From Paenibacillus sp. FSL K6-1330 (GTDB taxonomy: Bacteria; Bacillota; Bacilli; Paenibacillales; Paenibacillaceae), in NCBI RefSeq assembly GCF_037976825.1, contig NZ_CP150269.1:5283501-5347500 (forward strand): a stretch of 64,000 nucleotides of DNA, given 5' to 3'. Of the stretch, positions 16,496 through 24,731 are shown piece by piece. The position numbers were made by a program, and so were the translations under genes. Position 1 is the first letter of the stretch, and the number at the start of each line of letters is the position of its first letter. The notes beneath the pieces were generated by a model. That model searched no databases, had not been told where the DNA came from, and saw nothing but the letters and a program-made list of their open reading frames with translations.

Positions 16496-17377
16496 CTAAT
16501 ACGCAGGCAGCGGATTCGGTCGCCAGCTTGATCGTTCCCTTACCAGATCGCTGATACCTACAAACTCCACCTTCGCCTGCAGTTTAGGAATGCTTCCTTT
16601 TAGCGCTTCTGCCGTGCGGATTCCATACACGCCAACGTGGCCTATTGCAATGCAGGAAGTTCTCTCTTCCGCATGCTGTGCTGCGGTCTGCAGCTGCTTG
16701 CTCACGTGCTGAACGGTATGAACGTCATCCAGGAAGATATCGTTGGCGATGGATGGCATCCCCTTCTCCGCTGCCAGTTTGCCAACCACACTGTAGTAAT
16801 TCGTCTTGCTGTCGATAAAAAACAGCCCTCTCTCCCTGCATACGTCGAGTACGATGGACATGACTCGTTCATCCCCTGTAACCTTGGAACCCATATGATT
16901 ATTAATCCCTACAGCGTAAGGAATTGAATCAATGGCCTCTTCCATGCGTTTACGAATCTCCTCATCGGTAAGCGAGGTTAAGATGGCACCCGGTCCAAGC
17001 CAGGAAGCTCGCCCCTGCTTAGGCTCCATGGGCATATGGATAATCACGTCATGGCCTTGCCGATGCGCGGCCTCGGCCTCCTTCACGCTTGTGGGCAAAA
17101 AAGGCATCACAGCGACCGTGATTTTGACAGGCAGACTGAGCATTTCCTGAGTCCCTTTCTGATCATTGCCAAAATCATCGATGATAACGGCTAGCTTATT
17201 CGTTTTCTTTTCCTGGCCGGGTCTGTTGCGCCCGGATTCTTCGTGCACTTGGTTTGGCTCCTGACGTGACAGATCAGTCCAAGCAACCATCCCTGCACCA
17301 TAGCCTATCTGTGGTCCGTTCACGATCCCCCATACCATACACAGCAGGATCACCGAATTTTTATATACCTTCCGCAT
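16496..17377 (-). CDS. Divergent polysaccharide deacetylase (YibQ family)
   Basis: The 293-residue secreted protein has a signal-type hydrophobic segment after MRKVYKNS and a divergent NodB-like barrel. LAVIIDDFGNDQKG, VMPFLPTS and VIIHMPMEPK mark the first strands. GINNHMGSKVTGDERVM carries the histidine region, and FIDSKTNYYSV and GHVGVYGIRTAEAL the later ones. Members of this YibQ/DUF610 group are predicted sugar deacetylases with an altered metal site; their substrate is unknown. The start at 17377 is chosen because AAAGGGG lies just upstream; an ATG at 17404 in the same frame lacks one. It reads toward the amidase gene. Confidence 0.82.
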   Translation of the reverse strand: MRKVYKNSVILLCMVWGIVNGPQIGYGAGMVAWTDLSRQEPNQVHEESGRNRPGQEKKTNKLAVIIDDFGNDQKGTQEMLSLPVKITVAVMPFLPTSVKEAEAAHRQGHDVIIHMPMEPKQGRASWLGPGAILTSLTDEEIRKRMEEAIDSIPYAVGINNHMGSKVTGDERVMSIVLDVCRERGLFFIDSKTNYYSVVGKLAAEKGMPSIANDIFLDDVHTVQHVSKQLQTAAQHAEERTSCIAIGHVGVYGIRTAEALKGSIPKLQAKVEFVGISDLVRERSSWRPNPLPAY

Positions 17378-17493
17378 CTTGACGCCCCTTTCCATCCTAT
17401 TCATACATACCTAACCGTATTGTTTGAGTAAAGTTGATCAAATATGTAAGTCAGAAAGTAAATGTTGCCGGTTTGCCGTCCAAATTTCAACAC

Positions 17494-17536
17494 AAAAAAG
17501 CTCGTAAACTGCTAAAAAGCAAGTTTACGAGCTTCT
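17494..17536 (-). terminator. Terminator of the tRNA-Leu transcript
   Basis: On the minus strand AAGCTCGTAAACT pairs with AGTTTACGAGCTT around an 11-base loop and is followed by TTTT. It lies 10 bp past the tRNA 3' end. Confidence 0.88.
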
Positions 17537-17545
17537 TCATAAGGA

Positions 17546-17629
<84 letters not shown>

Positions 17630-17811
17630 GTATCATCTTCATCGCTTATAGGAGACAAGCTCTTATCAGCGGCGACAAGATATATAATATCACGCCAGGT
17701 AAATCGAGTCAACACTTTTTTTGAACTTGATTAAAAACCTGTTTTCCGGTTAAAATAAGAACATAAGTTCCTATCCAATTAACCATTTTCTATATAAAGG
17801 CGGTGATGTTG

Positions 17812-18231
17812 ATGGCCATACCGGCTGTTACGACAGAAGAACGAGCATTGATCAAGAGTTACCTGCTGCTGATGTTCATCCATAAGGTGTTTGAAAGGGA
17901 TTGCCGAATCATTCAGGAGAGCGGTGTCTTCAAGAGCCCGCAATTGTATGTAGAGGTTGTGGGGAACGGAGCCAAGCGTGCTGCTGTGCTTCTTCGTGAG
18001 GTGAAACAGGAATTCACCAAGCGGGCGATCAAGGTGTATGATATTGGGCAAAACCAGGATGGAATCCAGGCGCGATATGCATGCCGGGGTTACATTGGTT
18101 CGATGAACATTCTATGGCCATCCTTCCGTGAGGAGATGATGGACCGCATGCGAGCCTATCTTGGGCTGGTCCCGCCCGAGACCGAGTCCTCCGAGCAAGC
18201 CCGTCCTCCTGCCGCTGTTTCCGCCCGCTAA
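17812..18231 (+). CDS. Hypothetical protein, 139 residues
   Basis: A soluble protein with a helical N-terminus (TTEERALIKSYLLLMFIHKVFERD) and a central mixed region (FKSPQLYVEVVGNGAKRAAVLLREVKQEF, KVYDIGQNQDG). It then has RYACRGYIGSMNILWPSFREEM and a Pro/Ala-rich tail. ATG 17812 is chosen because AAAGGCGG lies eight bases upstream; the frame could begin at GTG 17803. Its codon usage fits its neighbours and it sits alone between the tRNA and minus-strand genes. I do not recognise the family; the basic and aromatic pattern would allow nucleic-acid binding, which is only a guess. Confidence 0.75.
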   Translation: MAIPAVTTEERALIKSYLLLMFIHKVFERDCRIIQESGVFKSPQLYVEVVGNGAKRAAVLLREVKQEFTKRAIKVYDIGQNQDGIQARYACRGYIGSMNILWPSFREEMMDRMRAYLGLVPPETESSEQARPPAAVSAR

Positions 18232-18315
18232 ATCGCCGCCCTTTAAACAGAGAATAACCGTCTCCCCCACTGCACAAGAATGCTCCGGTTGAGACGGTTA
18301 TTGGTAACACGTGAA

Positions 18316-18645
18316 TCAATGAAGATTATGCTGCACGCGGGTCAGTCCCTGCGAGAGAGCATGTCCCGCACTGGCGGCAGACGCCACGGCTACAGCCTCC
18401 ATTATCTGTGCATCCGAGGCTCCCTTCGCACGGGCTTCCTCCATATGATAGAAGGTGCACAGCTCGTTATTGGCAAACAGTCCGATCCCGAGCGCGATCA
18501 GCTGCTTCGTTCGCTCATCCAGCTCGCCATCCTGAAAGCAAACGCCGGTGAACTGATGATACGCCTCTGCCATCTCCGGCATGCTCTGCTTCAAATTCAG
18601 AATTTCATTCTTATAAGCCGAGACCTTGTCATTGGACATTTCCAT
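18316..18645 (-). CDS. Carboxymuconolactone decarboxylase family protein (AhpD-like)
   Basis: A 109-residue all-helical protein of the CMD/AhpD fold. The conserved segment is LIALGIGLFANNELCTFYHMEEARAKGASDAQIMEAV. The usual E-x-x-C-x-x-C-x-x-x-H redox centre is reduced to a single cysteine followed by histidine, so thiol peroxidase-reductase chemistry of the AhpD kind is doubtful. The start at 18645 follows GGAGGAG at 12 bases. Partner and substrate are unknown; no peroxiredoxin gene is nearby. Confidence 0.8.
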   Translation of the reverse strand: MEMSNDKVSAYKNEILNLKQSMPEMAEAYHQFTGVCFQDGELDERTKQLIALGIGLFANNELCTFYHMEEARAKGASDAQIMEAVAVASAASAGHALSQGLTRVQHNLH

Positions 18646-18720
18646 AACCCAAAGCAACTCCTCCACAAAAATTTGATGCGAGGTTAAGTTGTCCGACAAG
18701 TTCGAGATCTATGCCTACTC

Positions 18721-18939
18721 CTACTCTTTGATCGGGCTTACTCTTGGATCTTTTTTAAGCTGGTAGCTGTAGCGGCGATCCAGTTTAACGACCCGCCGGT
18801 TTCTACGGCGTATTATGACCTGCTCCGGGTCCCAGGCGACGACAAAGCCTATAATATCATTGGTCTCCAAGCCATCTCGCACAACCCGAACCAATTCGCC
18901 GGAGAGCCGCAGCTCATCGAGTCTTTCATCGCTAATCAT
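18721..18939 (-). CDS. Small hypothetical protein, 72 residues
   Basis: A short, charged, beta-rich product: ISDERLDELRLSGELVRVVRDGLETNDIIGFVVAWDPEQVIIRRRNRRVVKLDRRYSYQLKK. The alternation of hydrophobic and basic residues resembles an SH3- or Sm-like barrel, without a family I can name. GGAGGAGG lies upstream of both GTG 18945 and ATG 18939, and I give the latter. The gene sits between a terminator and the CMD-family gene and reads the same way as both neighbours. Confidence 0.7.
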   Translation of the reverse strand: MISDERLDELRLSGELVRVVRDGLETNDIIGFVVAWDPEQVIIRRRNRRVVKLDRRYSYQLKKDPRVSPIKE

Positions 18940-18972
18940 CACAACCATACCTCCTCCATAAACGTACTCTGC

Positions 18973-19007
18973 AAAAAAAGACCTAAATGAGATCATTTAG
19001 GTCTTTT
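18973..19007 (-). terminator. Bidirectional terminator upstream of the 72-residue gene
   Basis: AAAAGACCTAAATGA is mirrored by TCATTTAGGTCTTTT, with T-runs on both strands. It ends the transcript of the 19062-19391 gene. Confidence 0.88.
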
Positions 19008-19061
19008 GAATGCGTTGCGATATCGATAAACATCCCGACTAAGAGATGTTCTATATACCCA

Positions 19062-19391
19062 TTAACGCTGTGCCGGCTCGATGCTGTCATTCTTCTCGTA
19101 CCAAAAATCCAGAACGGTTGAAGACATGACACGCTTCTCGATATATTCTACCTGCTGAGGCGTAAACTGTTCCTTCCATTCGAAGGAAACCTCCTCACAC
19201 AATCCGGCAATCGTCAGCAGTTCTGACCAGGCAACATAGCGTTTGTACCAGAAAAACTGAGGATGTTCAATCATATAGGGATATAGATCATCAAACTCCG
19301 TATGTTTACAATCCAAAGCACGTTCAAAATGTACCTTTGCTTCATTCAGCTTCTCGATCAAAAACGGCTCGGTTACAGGTTGTTTCCCCAT
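19062..19391 (-). CDS. Hypothetical cytosolic protein, 109 residues
   Basis: A helical, acidic protein rich in Trp and Tyr: LIEKLNEAKVHFERALDCKHTEFDDLYPYMIEHPQFFWYKRYVAWSELLTIAG and then WKEQFTPQQVEYIEKRV. No signal peptide, membrane segment or metal motif. GGAGG seven bases before ATG 19391 supports the start, and a terminator follows at once, so it is a single-gene unit. I do not recognise the family. Confidence 0.72.
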   Translation of the reverse strand: MGKQPVTEPFLIEKLNEAKVHFERALDCKHTEFDDLYPYMIEHPQFFWYKRYVAWSELLTIAGLCEEVSFEWKEQFTPQQVEYIEKRVMSSTVLDFWYEKNDSIEPAQR

Positions 19392-19602
19392 GGTGCTGCC
19401 TCCTCTCTCTTGCCTACCTCTTTATTATAAGCGAAAATCACGGAGGCGAAAAGATTTTGTTGTGATTTTAGGCAGAAATCCGATGAACATTGACTACGAA
19501 TTGCCATTTTTCCACTTCCCCAAAGATAGGTGGAATCGTTCATGACTTAAGGCCTAATCCGTCGTTGCTCTATCGCTAACATGCCAAAGAAGATGCTAAG
19601 TT

Positions 19603-20172
19603 TTAGCTGAACGTAATCTTGCCGTCCTCAAGCGACGAGATGGTAACAAGCGATTCCACATGAACATTCTGTTCGCGCAGCGTTCGCGCTCCGGCTTGGA
19701 AGCTCTTTTCAATCACAACGCCAAGCCCGATTAATTCCGCCCCTGCTCGTTCAATAATTTTGATCAGGCCTCTTGCAGCGTCCCCGTTCGCGATAATGTC
19801 ATCAATGAAGAGTAACTTATCCTCTTCACCGATAAACTGGCGCGATACCATAATGTCCGTGACAATGCCCTTGGTAAAAGACGGAACCCGCTCACACAAG
19901 GCGTCTGGATCGGCGAGCAGCGTTTTTTTGCGCCGGGCGAATACCATTGGAACTCCCAATTCCAGCGCCGCGGCAAAAGCAACAGAAATGCCGGAGGATT
20001 CCAGCGTTACGACCTTGGTCACACCGCTTTCTTTAAATCTCACCGCGAATTCCCGACCCATATCCATAATTAATGCCGGATCTACTTGATGCGTCAGCAA
20101 AGCATCCAGCTTCAGCACCTGATCCGACAACACGACACCTTCTTTGATGATCCGCTCCTTCAACCAATCCAT
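19603..20172 (-). CDS. xpt: Xanthine phosphoribosyltransferase
   Basis: The 189-residue salvage enzyme converts xanthine and PRPP to XMP. The PRPP-binding motif reads LLFIDDIIANGDAARG (about 124-139) and the N-terminal signature MDWLKERIIKEGVVLSDQVLKLDALLTHQ is typical of Xpt. The start at 20172 is set by GGGAGG on the minus strand nine bases upstream. In many Firmicutes xpt is followed by pbuX and preceded by a guanine riboswitch; neither is seen here. An unrelated long hairpin lies 112 bp upstream in the divergent interval with ykvI. Confidence 0.95.
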   Translation of the reverse strand: MDWLKERIIKEGVVLSDQVLKLDALLTHQVDPALIMDMGREFAVRFKESGVTKVVTLESSGISVAFAAALELGVPMVFARRKKTLLADPDALCERVPSFTKGIVTDIMVSRQFIGEEDKLLFIDDIIANGDAARGLIKIIERAGAELIGLGVVIEKSFQAGARTLREQNVHVESLVTISSLEDGKITFS

Positions 20173-20283
20173 CCAAAAGACCTCCCACGATTCCTTTGTC
20201 GTAAAAGTACCATATTCCACTCTATACGGCAAGTACAAACGGGGACTCCGTCATTTAACTGTACGATTCTCGTCACAATTCCT

Positions 20284-20359
20284 GACATGGATCTCCGCTA
20301 CCTGGCACTAACCCTTGTCACGCCTCCGGCAAAGGACCTGGACAGGTAGGAGTCATGTC
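20284..20359. other. Long nested inverted repeat between xpt and ykvI
   Basis: Three nested arms are visible: GACATG with CATGTC (outer), CTACCTG with CAGGTAG (middle), and CCTT...GCC tcc GGC...AAGG (inner), separated by asymmetric internal loops. The 76-bp element would fold on either strand, about 112 bp upstream of xpt and 55 bp upstream of ykvI. No T-run follows on either side, so it is not a standard terminator, and it matches no riboswitch consensus I know. Confidence 0.45.
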
Positions 20360-20413
20360 CCAGCTGAGCCAAGCATACCTTGTACTATGCAGAACGATTA
20401 ACTTTCAAGGGGG

Positions 20414-21469
20414 ATGCGGGGCTTGCGTAAATCTATTCGTGTTTTACAGATCGCCTTTACATATATCGGAACCATCGTCGGCGCTGGCTTTGCGACCGGA
20501 CGGGAAATCCTTCAATTCTTTACCCAATATGGACACTGGGCTACACTGACCATTCTGCTTACGACAGGATTATTTATTTGGCTCGGCACGAAAATCATGA
20601 CGATATCCAGGCAGATCGGGGCCAAATCCTTTGAGGACTTGAATAAATTTCTGTTTGGAGAGAAAGCCGGCGTCTGGATCAGCCTCTTTATGTTTGTCAT
20701 TCTGCTCGGGGTGAACAGCATCATGCTTGCCGGCGCTGGCTCTGTTTTTGTGGAGCATCTGAACATGAGCTATCAGACCGGGCTGTTTGTCACGATGATC
20801 GGAACCTATTTCATTCTCAGAAAAGGCATCCAGTCTATCATGACGATGAACAGTCTTGTCGTGCCCATGATGCTGACCTTATCGCTTGCGATTATTTCTC
20901 AGACGATTCAGACGCCGGGGGCCACCCGTTTCTTAACCTTGACTACGGACCATAGCCTGCCTGCGGTTTGGCTGGCGCCCCTGCTCTACACCGCATTTAA
21001 TCTGGTTATGGCGATGCCGGTGCTGGTCCCACTCGGCAGCCAGACCGAAAGTGCGCGCACCGTAACCTGGGGAGGTATCATTGGAGGTACGGGCGTAGGG
21101 TTTATGCTGATGGCAGCACATTTTGCGATGTCCGCCCACATGCCCGGCGTCGCCCAATTCGAAATCCCGATGGGCAGCATCGCCAACCAGCTGGGCTGGC
21201 TCGTGCAGATCATCTATCTCATTCTAATCTTCCTTGAAATTTTCAGCACCTTCGTGGCCAATATCTACGGTATTACCCTGCAGGTTCAGCAGCGAACCTC
21301 GCTCTCGCCCAGAGTGATTACCCTTGGCATTATGGTGTTCTGTTATTTCTTCAGCCAGTTCGGGTTCAGTTCCTTGCTCTCTCTCCTCTACCCGATGTTT
21401 GGGGGAATGTGTCTGCTCTGGGTGCTCCGGCTAACTTTGTTCGGAACCCCCGATATCAGGGGAAAATAA
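20414..21469 (+). CDS. ykvI: YkvI family membrane protein
   Basis: A 351-residue protein with about ten membrane segments. The first segment carries FTYIGTIVGAGFATGREILQFF, with the unwound glycine-rich GAGFATG typical of LeuT-fold sodium symporters. The rest matches the B. subtilis YkvI family, whose substrate is not established. AAGGGGG lies directly against the ATG at 20414, so the TTG at codon 4 may be the true start. It is divergent from xpt. A bidirectional terminator separates it from yhaN. Confidence 0.82.
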   Translation: MRGLRKSIRVLQIAFTYIGTIVGAGFATGREILQFFTQYGHWATLTILLTTGLFIWLGTKIMTISRQIGAKSFEDLNKFLFGEKAGVWISLFMFVILLGVNSIMLAGAGSVFVEHLNMSYQTGLFVTMIGTYFILRKGIQSIMTMNSLVVPMMLTLSLAIISQTIQTPGATRFLTLTTDHSLPAVWLAPLLYTAFNLVMAMPVLVPLGSQTESARTVTWGGIIGGTGVGFMLMAAHFAMSAHMPGVAQFEIPMGSIANQLGWLVQIIYLILIFLEIFSTFVANIYGITLQVQQRTSLSPRVITLGIMVFCYFFSQFGFSSLLSLLYPMFGGMCLLWVLRLTLFGTPDIRGK

Positions 21470-21470
21470 A

Positions 21471-21520
21471 GGGGCTTTCCCAAAGGTATGATAAACCTGC
21501 CCTTGGGAAGCCCCCTTCTT
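21471..21520. terminator. Bidirectional terminator between ykvI and yhaN
   Basis: GGGGCTTTCCCAA pairs with TTGGGAAGCCCC across a 19-base loop. T-rich sequence follows on the plus strand (CTTCTT) and on the minus strand (TTTATTTT). Confidence 0.8.
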
Positions 21521-21524
21521 ATGG

Positions 21525-24500
21525 CTACATCGTGATAAATTGTGCATTGGGTATGCGTTTCATGGTTTGATCTGCTACATGTCGATGACACGTCATCATC
21601 ACGACTTGCCGGTCTTGCGACAATTCCGCGAGAAGCTCGAGCGCATGTCCGAGCCGTTCACCGTCAAAATTAACAAACAGATCATCAAGCAATAGCGGCA
21701 ACCCCATCGCATGTGGCATCGATTGAATCAGACCGAGCCGCATCGCCAAATATAACTGTTCCGCCGTGCCGCGGCTTAGCCTGCTGCTCTCTACCAATTC
21801 ACCAGTCGGGCGCTCTGCCAGCAGACTCTGATCTCCCATCCGCATGACCATCCGGCTGTACATGCCGCCGGTCAGTATGGAGAAGTAGCGGGAAGCCAAC
21901 TGCAGCACCTGCGGCTGTTTCTCTTCCTCGTACATGCGGCGTGTACGTTTGATAAATTCGGTGGCCATCGAACGTACCGCATATTGCGAAACTAATTCCC
22001 TCAGGGCGGAGCGCTGCTCCTCCAACTGCTGCAGGGCGGAATCCTGGTTCCCCGCGGCTTCCAGTGACTCTCTCTCCTGAAGCAGCCGCCCCCGCCGTTC
22101 CTGAAGCTCGTCCCGAAGGTGGAGCACGGCGGATACGGCTTCCTCCTTCTTGAAACATTGAGCTTCAAGTTCCGCAGCATCCGTCAGCTCCAGCAGCTGT
22201 TCAAGCTGCCGGCGACCCGCATCATCCCAGCCGCTGAACATGGTAATTTCGTGATGGCGGATCGTGCGTACAAGTTCCTCCCGGCGTTTCGCAGCAGCTC
22301 CCATACGAAGAAAGGTTTCTTCGTCTGCCGATTGAGACGATGCAATCAGAGCCGCTTTACGCAGCTGCAGCGCTTCCCGCTCCTCTTCTATCACAGCCCC
22401 CTCTTTGCGAAGCTCTTGAACACGCTCTGCAAGGACCTTCTTCTGTCTCGAATCCTCTTGATAGCTCTTCCATCTAGAATGTACGTTGCCGAGCTCAGCG
22501 ACGGCTGGGATTCGGCTGCCGTTAGCGTCTCCCTGGGGATCCGCCGCAAAGATCTCATGGCATTGGATGATATAATCCTCCGCCTCTTTTAATAGCACAT
22601 CCATTTTCAGGCCAAGTGATTTTTGCTGCCGGATCAGCTCCTGCCCCTGCTCAACCTTGACGAATACGTCCAGCATCACGTCAGGCGACAGACTCTGCGG
22701 GAGTGATATGGACATAAGCCAAGCCTCCCACTGCCGCTCCAGCTCCAAATATCGCTTCTCTTCCTGATCGATGGCGCCCTGAACTGTTTGTAATTCAACC
22801 TGTTGCAGCGCAGCCTTCTCCTCAGCCGCCGCACAATCGGACGTCAGTCGATCGAGCCGCTGCCGCCATGCTTGCCAGCCCTCCATCACGGATCGAAGCT
22901 CGCGCATCTGCGCCTCCACCATGAAGGGGTCGCGAGCCAGGACAACGTTTTTGTCCCTTCGACTGCCCGGGATCGTACTCACTGCTGCTGCCGCGTAAGG
23001 GGCAGAGACCAGCCTGGAATAGAGATGATCTATATGTTCCGTTCCCTGCCCGTCTAGATTATTGATCTCATTCGAAACCGTACCATGATCTTCCCGGTCA
23101 CGTAGACCGCTCCAGAATACATAACTCATGCCGAGCAGCATCACGATGCCTGAGACCACAGCAGCTTCCGTGGTTGATGTCCATAGCAATACGGCTACCA
23201 ACAGGAATGTCATAACAGCCATTCCCGCCAACAGAGCCGCGTACATCCGAGGCAATCGGCCCCTCCCCGACTGGCGTGTGGAAGCAGGTTCCGGCTGTGT
23301 CCGGGTCAATCTCCGTTCGCGCCAACGCTCGATCTCCAGCTGCAGCTGATTCCACAGGGCAGCGGTCTCCTGGGGCGCTGCCGGCTGAATCATGGCAAAT
23401 GCCTCTTGTCCCCGATCCATTTCCTCGCGCAGCTGCCGCCTGGCTTCCCGCAGCGCCGATTCGGCTGCTGCCGCCGAACGCTGGGCCCCGCGCTGTTCAA
23501 TGAACAGTGCCTCCATCCGGCGATCATACCCGGCAAAGGCCGCACTGATTCGCCGGACCTCCTCGCGCTCCGAAGCGGATACCGATAGAGTCAGCAGCTC
23601 TTGCCGGGTCCATGCCGGATCGATATCTCGGAGCAGCTGTTCCAGCCGGATCTCCTGAGACTTGTATTCAGCCGTAAGCTCGGCAAGCTCCCGGTTTGCG
23701 GTTTCATGCAGACTTCGTTTCGCCCACAGCTCCTCAATCTGTTCGCCATACTGTTCCATGAACGCATTAAGGGGGAGGGCTCTCAGCTTATCCTCCACGT
23801 CCTCGATCGCCCGCTCGACGCGGATTAACTGGGCGAGGAGAAGACGCTCTTCCTCCTGCATCTTTTCGTATCGGGTGATTCCATCCGGAGGAAAGTTGTC
23901 ACTGTCCATCAGATCCTTGAGTTCCAACCTGGCCTCACGCCATTCCAGCCAGGCCGGACGAATGTCCTGCGCTTTTCGAAGCAGCGACAAATCCTCGGCG
24001 TCCCTGTTGCGATCCTGTTCCAGAAGATTCAACCGTTCCTGTATTTCCAGAATGGATGTAACGGTCTCGTTATAGCGGGAAACGTACATCTTGCTCTCCG
24101 AAACCTGGGTTCTTAAATGCTCGATGGATTGCAGCAGCTTGGCGGTATGCTGAACCTTTCCGCGCGGCTTATACAGCTTGTCCATCTCCTGGGACAACTT
24201 GCGTTCGGCTTCCAGTATATTAGCCCCGCCGCCGATTCCGGCATGAAACAGGTAACCGCTCATTTCGGCAGATTGCAGGCTGCGGATTTCCTGCAGCTCG
24301 CTTAACGAGATGGCAAACAGCTGACGAAACATATCCCTGGATACGCCGCCCAAGGCATATTGCTCCAGTTCCTGCTGTCCAAGCTCGATCACGATCCCGT
24401 TATCCGCTAGTTTATGAATATGTACGCGCTCGCCTCTGCCGGTGGCTGAATTTCCTTCTCTGGAACGGCTGTAGCGCCGGATCACCCAAGGCACTCCCTC

Positions 24501-24731
24501 CTTATCCAGAAAACGCAGCTCGCCGCCGTGTACGCCTTCCCCTGAAGGCTCGCCGCGTTCTGCCGGCGAGCCCTTCCCCGGGAATCCGTACAGCATGGCT
24601 CGGATAAAATACAGGACACTGCTCTTTCCCGCTTCATTCGGCCCATACAGCACGGTTACAGGGGCATCGATATCAAGGCTCTTGTCCCGGACAGCTCCGA
24701 AGCCTTGAATGTTCATCCGTTCTAGTCTCAT
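21525..24731 (-). CDS. yhaN: Large SbcC/Rad50-like ATPase, YhaN-like
   Basis: The 1068-residue protein has Walker A at the N-terminus (YGPNEAGKSS, about 29-38), long coiled-coil arms, and two hydrophobic membrane-like segments in the middle (about 496-540). The C-terminus has the ABC-type signature RLSRGTAEQLYLAMRLG and Walker B LPLLLDDLFVNFD (about 985-1020). Rad50/SbcC proteins pair with an Mre11-type nuclease, and the gene for that nuclease overlaps this start by ATGA, so a two-subunit complex is likely. The membrane segments distinguish YhaN from SbcC and suggest attachment to the membrane. The DNA substrate is not known. Confidence 0.87.
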   Translation of the reverse strand: MRLERMNIQGFGAVRDKSLDIDAPVTVLYGPNEAGKSSVLYFIRAMLYGFPGKGSPAERGEPSGEGVHGGELRFLDKEGVPWVIRRYSRSREGNSATGRGERVHIHKLADNGIVIELGQQELEQYALGGVSRDMFRQLFAISLSELQEIRSLQSAEMSGYLFHAGIGGGANILEAERKLSQEMDKLYKPRGKVQHTAKLLQSIEHLRTQVSESKMYVSRYNETVTSILEIQERLNLLEQDRNRDAEDLSLLRKAQDIRPAWLEWREARLELKDLMDSDNFPPDGITRYEKMQEEERLLLAQLIRVERAIEDVEDKLRALPLNAFMEQYGEQIEELWAKRSLHETANRELAELTAEYKSQEIRLEQLLRDIDPAWTRQELLTLSVSASEREEVRRISAAFAGYDRRMEALFIEQRGAQRSAAAAESALREARRQLREEMDRGQEAFAMIQPAAPQETAALWNQLQLEIERWRERRLTRTQPEPASTRQSGRGRLPRMYAALLAGMAVMTFLLVAVLLWTSTTEAAVVSGIVMLLGMSYVFWSGLRDREDHGTVSNEINNLDGQGTEHIDHLYSRLVSAPYAAAAVSTIPGSRRDKNVVLARDPFMVEAQMRELRSVMEGWQAWRQRLDRLTSDCAAAEEKAALQQVELQTVQGAIDQEEKRYLELERQWEAWLMSISLPQSLSPDVMLDVFVKVEQGQELIRQQKSLGLKMDVLLKEAEDYIIQCHEIFAADPQGDANGSRIPAVAELGNVHSRWKSYQEDSRQKKVLAERVQELRKEGAVIEEEREALQLRKAALIASSQSADEETFLRMGAAAKRREELVRTIRHHEITMFSGWDDAGRRQLEQLLELTDAAELEAQCFKKEEAVSAVLHLRDELQERRGRLLQERESLEAAGNQDSALQQLEEQRSALRELVSQYAVRSMATEFIKRTRRMYEEEKQPQVLQLASRYFSILTGGMYSRMVMRMGDQSLLAERPTGELVESSRLSRGTAEQLYLAMRLGLIQSMPHAMGLPLLLDDLFVNFDGERLGHALELLAELSQDRQVVMMTCHRHVADQTMKRIPNAQFITM

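Noticed and set aside
20173..20413. Purine riboswitch upstream of xpt
   Set aside because: None of the conserved purine aptamer loop sequences is present on either strand; only an unrelated nested hairpin is seen.
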